The notes below the pieces were generated by a model that made no database searches, was not told where the DNA came from, and saw only the letters and a program-made list of their open reading frames with translations. A DNA stretch of 64,000 nt, from contig NZ_RJVB01000012.1 in the NCBI RefSeq assembly GCF_003751505.1, forward strand, positions 40,841 through 104,840. The letters run 5' to 3'. Source of the stretch: Erwinia sp. JUb26. Its GTDB lineage: Bacteria; Pseudomonadota; Gammaproteobacteria; Enterobacterales; Enterobacteriaceae. A program made the position numbers and the translations under genes. Shown one piece after another: positions 40,459 through 49,771 of this stretch (within the stretch, counting starts at the first letter, position 1; each line of letters starts with the position of its first letter).

Positions 40459-41187
40459 TTACAGGCGCATCAGCTGGCGAAACTCCTTCACCTTGCTGCG
40501 GCTTACCGGTACCTGGAACTCCAGATCGCGCAGCTTCAGAATATAGGTATTGTTGAACCAGGGTTCGATCTCGCGGATCTTGCCGAGGTTAACGCAGTAC
40601 GAGCGATGGCAGCGGAAGAAATACTCCTCCGGCAGACGGCTGCAAAACTCGGTCATGTTCATCGACATCACATACTCTTCCCGCCGGGTATACACAAACG
40701 TCAGCTTCTCGTGCGCTTCGGCATAATAAATATCGTTGATATCGGTGACGATAATGCGTTCGTCCTTCACCAGATTGATGCTGTGGGAAGCGGGACGCGG
40801 GGAGGCGGTGTTCTGTATCTGATCCTGACGGGCGTGGTTTTCCAGCTTGCGCAGCAGGGTGATAATGCGCATTTCGTGGTAGGGCTTAAGAATGTAGTCG
40901 AAGGCTTCCAGCTCGAAGGCGTCCACCGCGTGTTCCTTATAGGCGGTGATAAACACAATCAGCGGTTTACTGGCGAACTTGCTGATGTTTTGCGCCAGCA
41001 GCATACCGTCCAGCGAGGGAATATTGATATCCAGAAATATCACGTCCACCTGGTGGCTTTGCAGATATTTCAGTACGTCCAGCCCGTCATCAAAGGTCGC
41101 TTCAATCACAATCTGGCTGTGCTGACGGATAAGCCAGCTCAGTTCCTGCTGGGCCAGAAATTCATCTTCAACAATAATCGCTTTCAC
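40459..41187 (-). CDS. ypdB: LytTR-family response regulator YpdB
   Basis: Transcriptional activator of the YpdA/YpdB system, 242 residues. Receiver domain with acceptor Asp53 (VIFLDINIPSLDG) and a C-terminal LytTR DNA-binding domain (about 135-240, ending VPVSRSKVKEFRQLMRL). The start is GTG at 41187, giving MKAIIVEDEFLAQQELSWLI, which aligns with E. coli YpdB; a CGGGAAAAC site precedes it. In E. coli it responds to pyruvate and activates yhjX, whose homologue is in this window with a matching site. Downstream of ypdA by 22 bases. Confidence 0.94.
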   Translation of the reverse strand: MKAIIVEDEFLAQQELSWLIRQHSQIVIEATFDDGLDVLKYLQSHQVDVIFLDINIPSLDGMLLAQNISKFASKPLIVFITAYKEHAVDAFELEAFDYILKPYHEMRIITLLRKLENHARQDQIQNTASPRPASHSINLVKDERIIVTDINDIYYAEAHEKLTFVYTRREEYVMSMNMTEFCSRLPEEYFFRCHRSYCVNLGKIREIEPWFNNTYILKLRDLEFQVPVSRSKVKEFRQLMRL

Positions 41188-41209
41188 AACGTTTTCCCGG
41201 TTACAAAAA

Positions 41210-42913
41210 TTATACCGACAGCGAAATACGCTGGTTTTCTGGCAGCGGTGACCCATTTTTACTGATGTAAAAGGAAATCTCCGTACCCGGATTCAGCCGA
41301 TGGATATGCAGGCCTTCACCATACAGCAGCCTGACTCGATGATGAACGTTCAGCAGGCCGATTTTATTCCCCGGCATCTCGTTATTTTCTACCCTGGCGA
41401 TGACATCCTCGGCGATGCCGTTGCCGGTATCGCGCACCGCAATTCGCACGCGATCGCCCTGATCTTTGATACTCAGCGTCACTACGCCCTTGCCCCGGCA
41501 GGGATGAATGCCGTGAACGATCGCATTCTCGATCAGTGGCTGGATCAGCAGGCTGGGCAGCGAACAGCTGACATCTTCCTGAATATCGTAGATCACCGTC
41601 AGCTTATCACCGAACCGTGCCTGCTCAATGGTGATGTAGTCCTTCACCTGATACAGCTCTTTCTTGATATCGATGATCTCATCATCGTTCAGTTCCAGGT
41701 TGTAGCGCAGATAGCGGGAGAGGTTAGTGATCAGCTGCCGCGCCGTATCCGGATTAAGCCGGATAGAGGAAGAGATGGCATTCAGCGCATTAAACAGGAA
41801 GTGAGGGTTAATCTTGCTTTGCAGCGCCCGCAGTTCGGCCTTATTGGCCATTTCCCGCAGCTGTTCGGCGCGCGAGACTTCCAGCTGGGTGGAAATAATC
41901 TGCGACAGGCCGATGGCCATTTCCTTCAGCGAAGAGGTAATCCGGTGCGCGTGGCAGTAGTAAATCTTCAGCGTGCCGGTGACTTCCCCTTTTTCCCACA
42001 GTGGGATGACAATCATCGAATGGATTTCCGGCGTGCGGTGGGCTTCATCATTGTTCTTAATGATGATTTTACCCTCGGAAATCGCCGCAGAGGTGGTCGG
42101 GCTGATGCCGTCATCGCCGCTGCGGTAGTTCTCTTCGCCAAAACCGACGTAGGCCATAATCTGATGTTTATCGGTGATTGCCACGGCATCCGCTTTGATA
42201 TCGCTGCGGATGATTTCGCACACCTGGCGCAGAGAATGGCTGTTGATCTGGCGGAACAGCGGCAGGGTTTTATTGGCAATATCCAGCGCCAGCTTGGCCT
42301 GGCGCGCCGCACTGGCCTCTTTTTCCCCCTCCACGCTTTGTACCAGCAGCACGATCAGGCCGATGCTGCTGGCCCCGAGGATCATCGGGATGGCGATTTC
42401 AGAGACAATATCAATCCCTAACGAAGTGGGTGAGGCCCACAGCACAATCAGCAGCATGGTCAGCGACTCGCAGAGCATGCCGCCGATAATCCCCACGCTC
42501 CAGCGTTTCTCTTTTACTACCTTGAGATTAATCCAGCCGGAGGCGATACCGGCCACGATGCTGGTAATCAGGCAGGGGACCGAGGTGACGCCGTGAATAT
42601 CGATCAGGAAACGGTGGACTCCGGCAATCACCCCGGTGGCAATGCCCACCCAGGGGCCGAACAGGATCCCGCCGGACATAATGGCAATCGTGCGCACGTT
42701 GACCAGCGAGCCTTCAACGTTGATGCCGGTCCAGGTGCTGAACAGGGCAAACAGCGAGAAAATGGCGGTGACGGCGAACAGTTCCTGACGCGAGTGCTCA
42801 TCCTTCTGCAGCAGCTGGCGAAAGTGGCGCGTACGGGTTAGAAAAAACAGGCTGATTAGCATCAGCGCTGCGCGGTCGAATACGGCGAGCAACATTTCAA
42901 ACATAGAGTGCAC
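41210..42913 (-). CDS. ypdA: Sensor histidine kinase YpdA (LytS type)
   Basis: Inner-membrane sensor, 567 residues. A 5TM-LYT module with several membrane helices fills about residues 1-195. A GAF domain (about 220-340) and a His-kinase domain with [19 protein letters not shown] and HATPase motifs DTGNGIAE and [18 protein letters not shown] follow. The start is probably GTG at 42913 (aligning with E. coli MHEIF); ATG at 42904 or 42919 are alternatives. Operon ypdA-ypdB; in E. coli it senses extracellular pyruvate with low affinity. Confidence 0.93.
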   Translation of the reverse strand: MHSMFEMLLAVFDRAALMLISLFFLTRTRHFRQLLQKDEHSRQELFAVTAIFSLFALFSTWTGINVEGSLVNVRTIAIMSGGILFGPWVGIATGVIAGVHRFLIDIHGVTSVPCLITSIVAGIASGWINLKVVKEKRWSVGIIGGMLCESLTMLLIVLWASPTSLGIDIVSEIAIPMILGASSIGLIVLLVQSVEGEKEASAARQAKLALDIANKTLPLFRQINSHSLRQVCEIIRSDIKADAVAITDKHQIMAYVGFGEENYRSGDDGISPTTSAAISEGKIIIKNNDEAHRTPEIHSMIVIPLWEKGEVTGTLKIYYCHAHRITSSLKEMAIGLSQIISTQLEVSRAEQLREMANKAELRALQSKINPHFLFNALNAISSSIRLNPDTARQLITNLSRYLRYNLELNDDEIIDIKKELYQVKDYITIEQARFGDKLTVIYDIQEDVSCSLPSLLIQPLIENAIVHGIHPCRGKGVVTLSIKDQGDRVRIAVRDTGNGIAEDVIARVENNEMPGNKIGLLNVHHRVRLLYGEGLHIHRLNPGTEISFYISKNGSPLPENQRISLSV

Positions 42914-43464
42914 GGGCATCTCGGTTGACGAGGGGCAATGCGCCTATGATAAGAAAAGGCGGGCGGATGTGCTATGCCTGCGCAGCCTTTGGCGGCATTG
43001 ATGTACTAATTGGGGAAAAGTTGAGTAACAAAAAGAGGATGTTGATGATTTCGACGGTTTTGAGCCGGATTGATGTTTTTACGCCGATAATTGAGGAAAA
43101 GCCCTAATTTAAAAGGGGGTTATCGTGGGTTTCATTATCATGACAGCGATATGACAATGAATTTTTCATTAATAGAGGAAAAACCAAGTGCTAAAAAGAG
43201 GATGTAAATTTACGGCTTTGCGACATAAAACAGAGTAAGAAAACCCGTTCTTTCCATATTCTCTGGCAAAACCAGGCTGAGTCTTTTTTCCGCGATATGA
43301 ATAACCCTTTTGACAACGTTGAGATCGGCCATCCAAAAATGGATTTTGCGACGCTACCCTGTCGTTGTGCGCTGATTTTTTTGCTAACTTCTCCTCATCA
43401 GCGAGTGAAAAGCGGCACTTAAAAAGCATCCAGCGTCTGGGTTTTCCCTTTTTTTGAGATATCT
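42914..43464. other. ypdA/GNAT intergenic region with imperfect direct repeat
   Basis: A 551-base AT-richer gap. Two segments starting near 43012 and 43177 share GGAAAA, AAAAAGAGGATGT and CGG-TTTG blocks in the same order and look like an old duplication. No gene on either strand convinces me. It must contain the ypdA promoter. Confidence 0.4.
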
Positions 43465-43992
43465 ATGCAACTGACCACCGAGCGATTAATTCTCACCCGG
43501 CTGCAGCCGGAAGACTGGCAGCTGTTTTTGCAGGTGCACAGCGATGAAGACAGTATGCGATTCATCAGCGCCGTGCCGCAGTTGGCGGACATCCGCCAGC
43601 GCTTTCAGGATCGCCTGGCGCCCTGGCAGATCACCAGTTTTCATATGCTGTGCCTGGTGGTGCGGCGTAAAGCGGATGGTGAAGCGGTAGGGCTGATCGG
43701 CACCAACGCCGAATGGGCACCGTACCGACAGGCGGAAGTCGGCTATTCGCTGCTCAGCACCCATTTTGGCCGTGGCTACGGCAGCGAGGCGCTGGCCGCG
43801 CTGAGCGAGTATTTGTTCCGCGAATGCGAGTTCCACAAGCTGAAGGCGCAGGTGGTGGAGGGCAACTGGGCTTCACGCCGGGTGCTGGAAAAAAACGGCT
43901 TCGCGCTGGAAGGCACCCTGCGGGATAATTACCTGCTGCGCGGCCAGTGGGTGAATGACTGGCTGTTCGGGCGCGTAAATCCGCTGGGATAA
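43465..43992 (+). CDS. GNAT-family N-acetyltransferase (RimJ/RimL type)
   Basis: 175-residue acetyltransferase. The N-terminal LTTERLILTRLQPEDW and the acetyl-CoA block YSLLSTHFGRGYGSEALAAL are typical of the RimJ/RimL group, as is the end RRVLEKNGFALEGTLRDNYLLRGQWVNDWLFG. The substrate may be a protein N-terminus or a small molecule. It is not part of the E. coli neighbourhood here. The start fits the family N-terminus; a GAGATATCT sequence precedes it. Confidence 0.85.
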   Translation: MQLTTERLILTRLQPEDWQLFLQVHSDEDSMRFISAVPQLADIRQRFQDRLAPWQITSFHMLCLVVRRKADGEAVGLIGTNAEWAPYRQAEVGYSLLSTHFGRGYGSEALAALSEYLFRECEFHKLKAQVVEGNWASRRVLEKNGFALEGTLRDNYLLRGQWVNDWLFGRVNPLG

Positions 43993-44047
43993 AAAATTTT
44001 ATCCGGCCTATCGACAGCCGTTGGAATATTACGCTATGTTCGTTGCA

Positions 44048-44065
44048 CGGCCACCGCAGTGGCCG
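44048..44065 (+). other. Hairpin in the alaC leader
   Basis: CGGCCAC-CGCA-GTGGCCG, a perfect 7-bp stem 48 bases before the alaC ATG, with no T-run after it. Possible leader structure. Confidence 0.4.
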
Positions 44066-44112
44066 GCGTCGCTCGGACGGTCCGGGCGCTAACGTAAGCG
44101 AGCAAAAATACT

Positions 44113-45348
44113 ATGGCTGATATCAGTTCAACCCGTCGTTTCTCCCGTATCGAACGCCTTCCCCCGTACGTGTTCAACATCACCGCTGAACTGAAGATGG
44201 CCGCACGCCGTCGCGGCGAAGATATTATCGATTTCAGCATGGGCAACCCCGATGGCCCGACGCCACCGCACATCGTCGAGAAGCTCTGCACCGTTGCCCA
44301 GCGCGAAGACACCCACGGCTATTCCACCTCGCGCGGCATTCCGCGCCTGCGCCGGGCGATTTCACGCTGGTATGCCGATCGCTACCAGGTGGACATTGAC
44401 CCGGAATCGGAAGCAATTGTCACCATCGGCTCGAAAGAGGGTCTGGCGCACCTGATGCTGGCGACGCTCGATCACGGCGACACGGTGCTGGTGCCCAATC
44501 CCAGCTACCCGATCCATATTTACGGCGCGGTGATTGCCGGTGCGCAGGTGCGATCCGTGCCGCTGGTGGCGGGCGTCGATTTCTTTAACGAACTCGAACG
44601 CGCTATTCGCGAAAGCTATCCCAAGCCAAAAATGATGATCCTGGGCTTCCCGTCCAACCCGACCGCGCAGTGCGTAGAACTGGACTTCTTCGAGCGGGTT
44701 ATCGCCCTGGCGAAGCAGTACAACGTGCTGGTGATTCACGATCTGGCCTATGCCGATATCGTTTATGACGGCTGGAAAGCGCCGTCGATTATGGAAGTGC
44801 CGGGCGCACGCGATGTGGCGGTGGAGTTCTTCACTCTGTCGAAAAGCTACAATATGGCCGGCTGGCGTATCGGTTTTATGGTGGGGAATAAAGATCTGGT
44901 TTCCGCGCTGGCGCGCATCAAAAGCTACCACGACTACGGCACCTTTACCCCGCTGCAGGTGGCGGCCATTGCCGCGTTGGAAGGCGATCAGCAGTGCGTG
45001 CGCGATATTGCCGAGCAGTACAAGCGCCGCCGCGACGTGCTGGTGAAAGGGCTGCACGAAGCGGGATGGATGGTCGATAATCCGAAAGCGTCCATGTACG
45101 TGTGGGCCAAAATTCCCGAGCAGTACGCTCATCTGGGATCGCTGGAATTTGCCAAACTGCTGCTGCAGGAAGCCAAAGTCTGCGTTTCGCCGGGAATTGG
45201 ATTTGGTGACTACGGTGACACCCACGTACGCTTTGCGCTGATTGAGAACAGCGATCGTATTCGCCAGGCGGTAAGAGGGATCAAAACGATGTTCCGGGCA
45301 GACGGCATTCTGCCATCTGCCGCGAAAGGTAGCGCGGAAACGCTCTGA
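44113..45348 (+). CDS. alaC: Glutamate-pyruvate aminotransferase AlaC
   Basis: PLP-dependent transaminase making alanine from pyruvate and glutamate, 411 residues and very close to E. coli AlaC (412). The PLP lysine lies in [17 protein letters not shown]. The blocks [29 protein letters not shown] and [23 protein letters not shown] are conserved. It is followed by a terminator and the convergent small gene ypdK. Confidence 0.96.
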   Translation: MADISSTRRFSRIERLPPYVFNITAELKMAARRRGEDIIDFSMGNPDGPTPPHIVEKLCTVAQREDTHGYSTSRGIPRLRRAISRWYADRYQVDIDPESEAIVTIGSKEGLAHLMLATLDHGDTVLVPNPSYPIHIYGAVIAGAQVRSVPLVAGVDFFNELERAIRESYPKPKMMILGFPSNPTAQCVELDFFERVIALAKQYNVLVIHDLAYADIVYDGWKAPSIMEVPGARDVAVEFFTLSKSYNMAGWRIGFMVGNKDLVSALARIKSYHDYGTFTPLQVAAIAALEGDQQCVRDIAEQYKRRRDVLVKGLHEAGWMVDNPKASMYVWAKIPEQYAHLGSLEFAKLLLQEAKVCVSPGIGFGDYGDTHVRFALIENSDRIRQAVRGIKTMFRADGILPSAAKGSAETL

Positions 45349-45368
45349 CAGCGAGCGGAACTCAAACC

Positions 45369-45395
45369 GGGTCAGGCACTGCCTGACCCTCTTTT
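45369..45395 (+). terminator. alaC terminator
   Basis: GGGTCAGGC-ACT-GCCTGACCC followed by TCTTTTC, 21 bases after the alaC stop. Confidence 0.88.
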
Positions 45396-45404
45396 CGGGA
45401 AGTT

Positions 45405-45476
45405 CTACAGCATCAGATAAAAGGTGCCGACCCACAGTACCAGGATAAACGAAATTCCCATAAACGCGTATTTCAC
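45405..45476 (-). CDS. ypdK: Small membrane protein YpdK (23 aa)
   Basis: A 23-residue reading, MKYAFMGISFILVLWVGTFY plus LML, nearly the same as E. coli YpdK and forming a single membrane helix. The start is GTG preceded by GAGGAGCTGTTC. It is on the minus strand, tail to tail with alaC, in a 325-base gap whose other bases (45477-45673) hold nothing recognisable. Function is unknown; conservation across genera argues it is real. Confidence 0.85.
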   Translation of the reverse strand: MKYAFMGISFILVLWVGTFYLML

Positions 45477-45673
45477 GAACAGCTCCTCTGCGCGGTTACG
45501 GCTTTGGCGATCCCGGACCAGCGTAACGCGAACAGAATCAACCTCAGGCGGACTTATTAATGCCGGACGCGCTGAGGCAGTGTCGCCGTGGGGAACCCAC
45601 GGCAGGATCGATCGCTAATTTACCCGCATTGCCTGGCAAAATAAAGGCGATTGTGCTGAGAACTTTCTCACAT

Positions 45674-46702
45674 TTAGCGAATTTTTAATTCTGGGATCAC
45701 CGACATTCCCACCCGCAGACGAGCCAGATCCGGCTGATCCTTCTCCAGTACGATTTTAACCGGCAGGCGCTGAACCACTTTGGTGTAGTTGCCGGTGGCG
45801 TTATCCGCGGTGATCGCCGCAAACGTTGAACCGGTGGCCGGGGCAATACTGTCGACATGGCCGCGCAGCGTCACGCCGGGCAGGGCATCGACGGTGATGC
45901 TGACCGGCTGACCGCTGCTGACGTGCGCCAGCTGCGTTTCCAGGAAATTCGCCAGCACGTAGCTCTGCTGTAGCGGGACAACCGCCAGCAGGCGCGTTCC
46001 GGCAGAGACCCACGCCCCTTCGCGCAGCGAGCGCTGGCCCACCGTACCAGAAATCGGCGCGGTGATGCGGGTATAGGAAAGATTCAGCTCGGCCTGGTCG
46101 ACGCTGGCTTTTGATGCGGCAATATCGGCTTCCGCCTGGCGCACGCTGGCCTGCAGCACCGGTACCTGCTTACGCGCGGCCAGCACGGCGGCCTGGCTCT
46201 GCTTCACCTGTGCGGCGGCGCTCAGCATGGTGGAGTTCGACTTCTGCTGTTCGTCGGCGGTTGCCGTGCCGCTTTTCAGCAGCTGGCGGTAACGTTCTGC
46301 GTTTTGCCCGGCGTAGTTCAGTGAGGCCTGGCTGGCGCTGACCGCCGCTTCATTCTGCGCAATGGTTGCCTGCTGCTGATCGAGCTGCGCCTGCACGCTG
46401 CTCAGTTTGGCTTCGCTAATCTGCAGGTTCGCCTGCGCCGTCTCCAGCGCGACGCGGTAGTCGCGATCGTCAATCGTCGCCAGCACGTCACCGGCTTTCA
46501 CCTGCTGGTTATCCGCCACGCTGACCTGGCTGACATAGCCGGAAATTTTCGGTGCGACCAACGTGTAGTCGGCGGTGACCACCGCATCGTTGGTGCGATA
46601 GTCATGGCTGCCGATCGCCGACCAGATAAAGAAGGCCATCCCCAGCAGCGCCAGCAGCAATAGCGCCAGCAGTGAGGTACGTTTTGCAGGTGTGAAACTC
46701 AT
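45674..46702 (-). CDS. HlyD/EmrA-type membrane fusion protein of an efflux pump
   Basis: Periplasmic adaptor that links an inner-membrane exporter to an outer-membrane channel. 342 residues: one N-terminal helix (about 9-30), a biotinyl-lipoyl half (APKISGYVSQVSVADNQQVKAGDVLATID), a long coiled coil rich in Ala/Gln (about 75-195) and a second lipoyl half (TAPISGTVGQRSLREGAWVSAG). It overlaps the upstream transporter gene by 4 bases (ATGA). Likely drug or aromatic compound efflux with the next gene; no outer-membrane partner is present. Confidence 0.9.
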   Translation of the reverse strand: MSFTPAKRTSLLALLLLALLGMAFFIWSAIGSHDYRTNDAVVTADYTLVAPKISGYVSQVSVADNQQVKAGDVLATIDDRDYRVALETAQANLQISEAKLSSVQAQLDQQQATIAQNEAAVSASQASLNYAGQNAERYRQLLKSGTATADEQQKSNSTMLSAAAQVKQSQAAVLAARKQVPVLQASVRQAEADIAASKASVDQAELNLSYTRITAPISGTVGQRSLREGAWVSAGTRLLAVVPLQQSYVLANFLETQLAHVSSGQPVSITVDALPGVTLRGHVDSIAPATGSTFAAITADNATGNYTKVVQRLPVKIVLEKDQPDLARLRVGMSVIPELKIR

Positions 46703-48309
46703 GATGTTGTTCTCGTTGTTGGCGGAGCAGATTGAATTAAGGTTTGCGGCGGCCAGACGCGTTTAGGCAGCCAGGCGGTCAGCACCACCAGCAGCAGGGC
46801 AAAGCCGATAATCAGCTGATAGGTATCGCTGATGCTGAGGATCGTCGCCTGATGTTTGACCAGCGTACTGAAGTGGCTGAGATTTTCCGTCGAGCTGGCT
46901 GAACCGTCGGGCAGCAGCGGCTGGAGGCTGCTGGCCGTTTCACTGCCTGTCGCCGTCATCAGCCAGGGGCGGTTGCCCAGATTATCGACCAGCACGTGGG
47001 AATGGAACTTCTCGCGATGGGTGAGGAAATTCTCCACCAGGCTGCCGGCCGCAACGCTGGAAAAGCCGCGCACGGTATTAAACATCGCCGAGGCAAACGG
47101 CCCTTCCGGCGGCATAACCATGCTGGTGGCGCTCATCAGAACCGGCAGGATCATCATCGGCTGGCCGAAGGCCTGCAGTACTTGGATCAGCCAGAAATTC
47201 TGCCGCGCCCACTCACCGGTCAGCTGTGTGCCCAGCAGGCAGGAGGCAATCATCAGCCCGGCTCCGGCGGTAAGTACCCAGCGGCAGTCCACCTGACGCA
47301 GATTCAGTAAAGTGGCGACAAGCGGCGCGATCAGCAGCTGCGGCAGGCCGATGGTCAGCGCCAGCGGGGCAAACTGCGCGGTGCGGAACCCCTCGATCTG
47401 CGCAAAATATGCCGAAGGCAGCGCCGAACCGGAGAGCGACACCATCAAAACCCCCGCCAGAACCAGCAGGCCGTGGGCCAGATTCTTACGCTGCAGCATC
47501 TGCAGTTTAAACAGCGGCAGCGGGTGATACCACTCGTTAATAAAGAAGGTCACCAGCAGCGCGGCGGATGCCAGCAGCATGCCGGCGATCAGCGGCGATT
47601 CGAACCATTCAAGCCTTTCACCCTGTGTTAAACCGAGGATCAGCAGCGCCATCCCGCTACAGCCGGTCAGCATGCCGAAGGCATCGATCTGCCGCAAACG
47701 CTCCAGCCGCAGCGGATCCTGCGGCAGCCCCCAGCCGATCAGCAGGGCGGCGATCAGGCAGGGCGGGATCACCTGCCAGAAAGCAAACTGCCAGCCAACC
47801 GAATCGGTCCAGAAGGCGGCGAGGGAGGCGGCCATGTTTGGGCCAAAGGTCGCGGTCATCGCATAGGCTGCCAGCCCGTAAAGCTTGATGGTCGGAGGCA
47901 GGAAGCGCAGCGCCACGGTCATCAGCATCGGGGGCAGCGCGCCGCCGAACAGGCCCTGAATCACTCTGAGCGTAATAAACAGCGTCGGATCCGACACTAA
48001 CGGCTGCACCACCGCCAGGCAGGCAAACCCTGTCGCCACCACCAGGGTAAAGCGACGCAGTGAAAAGGTCACCGCCAGCCACGGGGCGATCATCATCGCG
48101 GCGACTTCAGCCGCCTGGTAGGCAGAGGTGATCCAGCTGCCGGTATCGTAGTCGATGCCGATCGCCGCACGGATATCCGCCAGCGCCAGATCGGTAACAC
48201 GATCGTTAAGGCCGGAACTGAGCGTGGCAATCAGTACCCCGATCAGCCCGAGAGCCAGGCGCAGGGTAAAAGGGTGCGGCGGCGGCATGGCCACCGGCGG
48301 GCTGTTCAT
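46699..48309 (-). CDS. DHA2-family (EmrB-type) MFS exporter
   Basis: Proton-driven exporter with about fourteen membrane segments, 536 residues. N-terminal motif blocks NDRVTDLALADIRAAIGIDYDTGSWITSAYQAAEV and the motif-C-like stretch fit the EmrB/QacA group. The start at 48309 (MNSPPVAMPPP) has a GGAG site; a frame extended to 48366 would run through the operator repeats and is rejected. Transcribed before the EmrA-like gene and divergent from an IclR regulator, which likely controls it. Confidence 0.9.
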   Translation of the reverse strand: MNSPPVAMPPPHPFTLRLALGLIGVLIATLSSGLNDRVTDLALADIRAAIGIDYDTGSWITSAYQAAEVAAMMIAPWLAVTFSLRRFTLVVATGFACLAVVQPLVSDPTLFITLRVIQGLFGGALPPMLMTVALRFLPPTIKLYGLAAYAMTATFGPNMAASLAAFWTDSVGWQFAFWQVIPPCLIAALLIGWGLPQDPLRLERLRQIDAFGMLTGCSGMALLILGLTQGERLEWFESPLIAGMLLASAALLVTFFINEWYHPLPLFKLQMLQRKNLAHGLLVLAGVLMVSLSGSALPSAYFAQIEGFRTAQFAPLALTIGLPQLLIAPLVATLLNLRQVDCRWVLTAGAGLMIASCLLGTQLTGEWARQNFWLIQVLQAFGQPMMILPVLMSATSMVMPPEGPFASAMFNTVRGFSSVAAGSLVENFLTHREKFHSHVLVDNLGNRPWLMTATGSETASSLQPLLPDGSASSTENLSHFSTLVKHQATILSISDTYQLIIGFALLLVVLTAWLPKRVWPPQTLIQSAPPTTRTTS

Positions 48310-48338
48310 AGCAGGTGCTCCGGGAGGATTATTATTAT

Positions 48339-48417
48339 CGATGCAGTGTATTGCATCGTGATACATTGGCGCAGATATTACATGTTGATGCAGTGTATTG
48401 CAATGCGATGCAGTGTG
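48339..48417. promoter_or_regulatory. Operator region with three GATGCAGTGT repeats
   Basis: A perfect dyad CGATGCA-GTGTAT-TGCATCG at 48339-48358, a second GATGCAGTGTATTGCA at 48387-48402 and a third GATGCAGTGTG at 48407-48417. They lie between the divergent efflux and IclR genes and probably bind the IclR protein. Confidence 0.75.
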
Positions 48418-48473
48418 CCGGACGGGGTAAATAAGTGCTACAGTAAGCCCGACATCAAGGAAAGAGAATCGCT

Positions 48474-49271
48474 ATGTCTGAACCCTCAATACCGCACGAT
48501 GAAGAAAAGACCGGTGGCATTCAGGTCATTACCCGTGCGGCAAAAATTCTGGATGCGCTTGGCGCAAAACCTAACGGCATGAGCCTCGGCGAAATTGCGC
48601 TGGCGGTGGATTTGCCACGATCAACCGTGCAGCGCATTGTTGCCGCGCTGGATTCCGTACAGCTGGTTCGCAGCCCCGGTGCGGGCGGAGTGCGCCTCGG
48701 CCCGGCTCTGTTGCGGCTGATTGCCAACGTGCATACCGACGTGGTGGCGATCGCCCAGCCCTGGCTTCAGGCGCTGTGCCAGGCAACGGGCGAAACGGTG
48801 TCGCTGGGCAGGGCCAGCGGGCTGCAGCTGGCGATAGTGCATTACGTGGTGGCCGACCGCGAGCTGCGTGTGGTACCGCGCATCGGCATGAACCTGCCGC
48901 TCTACAGCACCTCCGGCGGCCGCGCGCTGCTGGCGCTGGACAGCGATGACGCCGCGCGCGATCTGCTCGGCGAAGCCTACCAGGCGATCACCGATCTTAC
49001 CGTGCGGGATTTCCCGGCGCTGCTGGCACATTTAACGGAAATTCGCCACACCGGTCTGGCCTATGACCGTGGCGAAACCCTGGAAGGTGTATCCACGATG
49101 GCCGTTGCTATCGATACCATTCTGGGGCGTTTTTCCATCAGTCTTCTGGTTCCCACCCCCCGTTTTGAAAGATTTGAAGATCATTACCGTCAGGAGATCC
49201 TGAAATGTAAGCTCGGGATGGTGGATGAAATTGGCAAAGTGGCATTGCGTGACTCACAGGAGAAGCTATGA
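48474..49271 (+). CDS. IclR-family transcriptional regulator
   Basis: 265-residue regulator. N-terminal winged helix at about 17-75 (IQVITRAAKILDALGAKPNGMSLGEIALAVDLPRSTVQRI), then an effector domain from about 85 to 255, with the family blocks LYSTSGGRALLAL and GLAYDRGETLEGVSTMAVAI. It is divergent from the efflux pair and overlaps the downstream universal-stress gene by 4 bases. The natural ligand may be an exported aromatic compound; this is inference. Confidence 0.9.
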   Translation: MSEPSIPHDEEKTGGIQVITRAAKILDALGAKPNGMSLGEIALAVDLPRSTVQRIVAALDSVQLVRSPGAGGVRLGPALLRLIANVHTDVVAIAQPWLQALCQATGETVSLGRASGLQLAIVHYVVADRELRVVPRIGMNLPLYSTSGGRALLALDSDDAARDLLGEAYQAITDLTVRDFPALLAHLTEIRHTGLAYDRGETLEGVSTMAVAIDTILGRFSISLLVPTPRFERFEDHYRQEILKCKLGMVDEIGKVALRDSQEKL

Positions 49272-49717
49272 AAACGCTTTTGGTCGCCGTTGATAACTCT
49301 GGGATTGCTCGTAAGGTCGTGGCGCTGGCCACGGAACAGGCGCTGGCGCTGCGGGCTGAAGTGGTGGTGCTGTGCTGTATTGACGTCAGCTATGCCTCAT
49401 CCGGGCCGTTTGAGATTGAAGCGGGAGAAGATCCCGGTGATTTCGGCATGGCGCTGGACGAACAAAACACCGCCGAAGCCGTGGTGCGCCGCGCGCTGGC
49501 AGAGCTGCAAAAATCCGGCGTAACGGCCCGCGGACGAGTGATTGCCGGTGAATCGGCGGAAACCATCGTTGCCCAGTCCAACGCGCTGAACGCCGCGATG
49601 ATTATCATGGGGCGGCGGCACCTGTCTTCATTCAATCGCCTGCTGAAAGGCTCGTGCAGCGCGTCGGTTATCGAACGCGCCAGCTGCCCGGTACTCGTCG
49701 ACGTTCGGGCGGATTAA
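49268..49717 (+). CDS. Universal stress protein (UspA family)
   Basis: 149-residue cytoplasmic protein with the Usp fold. The nucleotide loop should read G-x2-G-x9-G-S/T; here it is G115-RR-H118-SSFNRLLK...G128-S129, so the second glycine is replaced by His. ATP binding may be altered. Translationally coupled to the IclR gene by an ATGA overlap, an unusual pairing that suggests joint control. Confidence 0.86.
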   Translation: MKTLLVAVDNSGIARKVVALATEQALALRAEVVVLCCIDVSYASSGPFEIEAGEDPGDFGMALDEQNTAEAVVRRALAELQKSGVTARGRVIAGESAETIVAQSNALNAAMIIMGRRHLSSFNRLLKGSCSASVIERASCPVLVDVRAD

Positions 49718-49729
49718 GCCCTTTTTATC

Positions 49730-49752
49730 TCAGGCCGGAATACCCGGCCTGA
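49730..49752 (+). other. Hairpin after the universal stress gene
   Basis: TCAGGCCGG-AATAC-CCGGCCTGA, a perfect 9-bp stem with no T-run. It may protect the 3' end of the transcript or separate it from the next gene. Confidence 0.5.
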
Positions 49753-49771
49753 CTGCATCAGGAAAACCGTT

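Noticed and set aside
48310..48366. Upstream extension of the EmrB-like protein to an ATG at 48366
   Set aside because: It would translate through the first operator dyad; the ATG at 48309 has a proper GGAG site.
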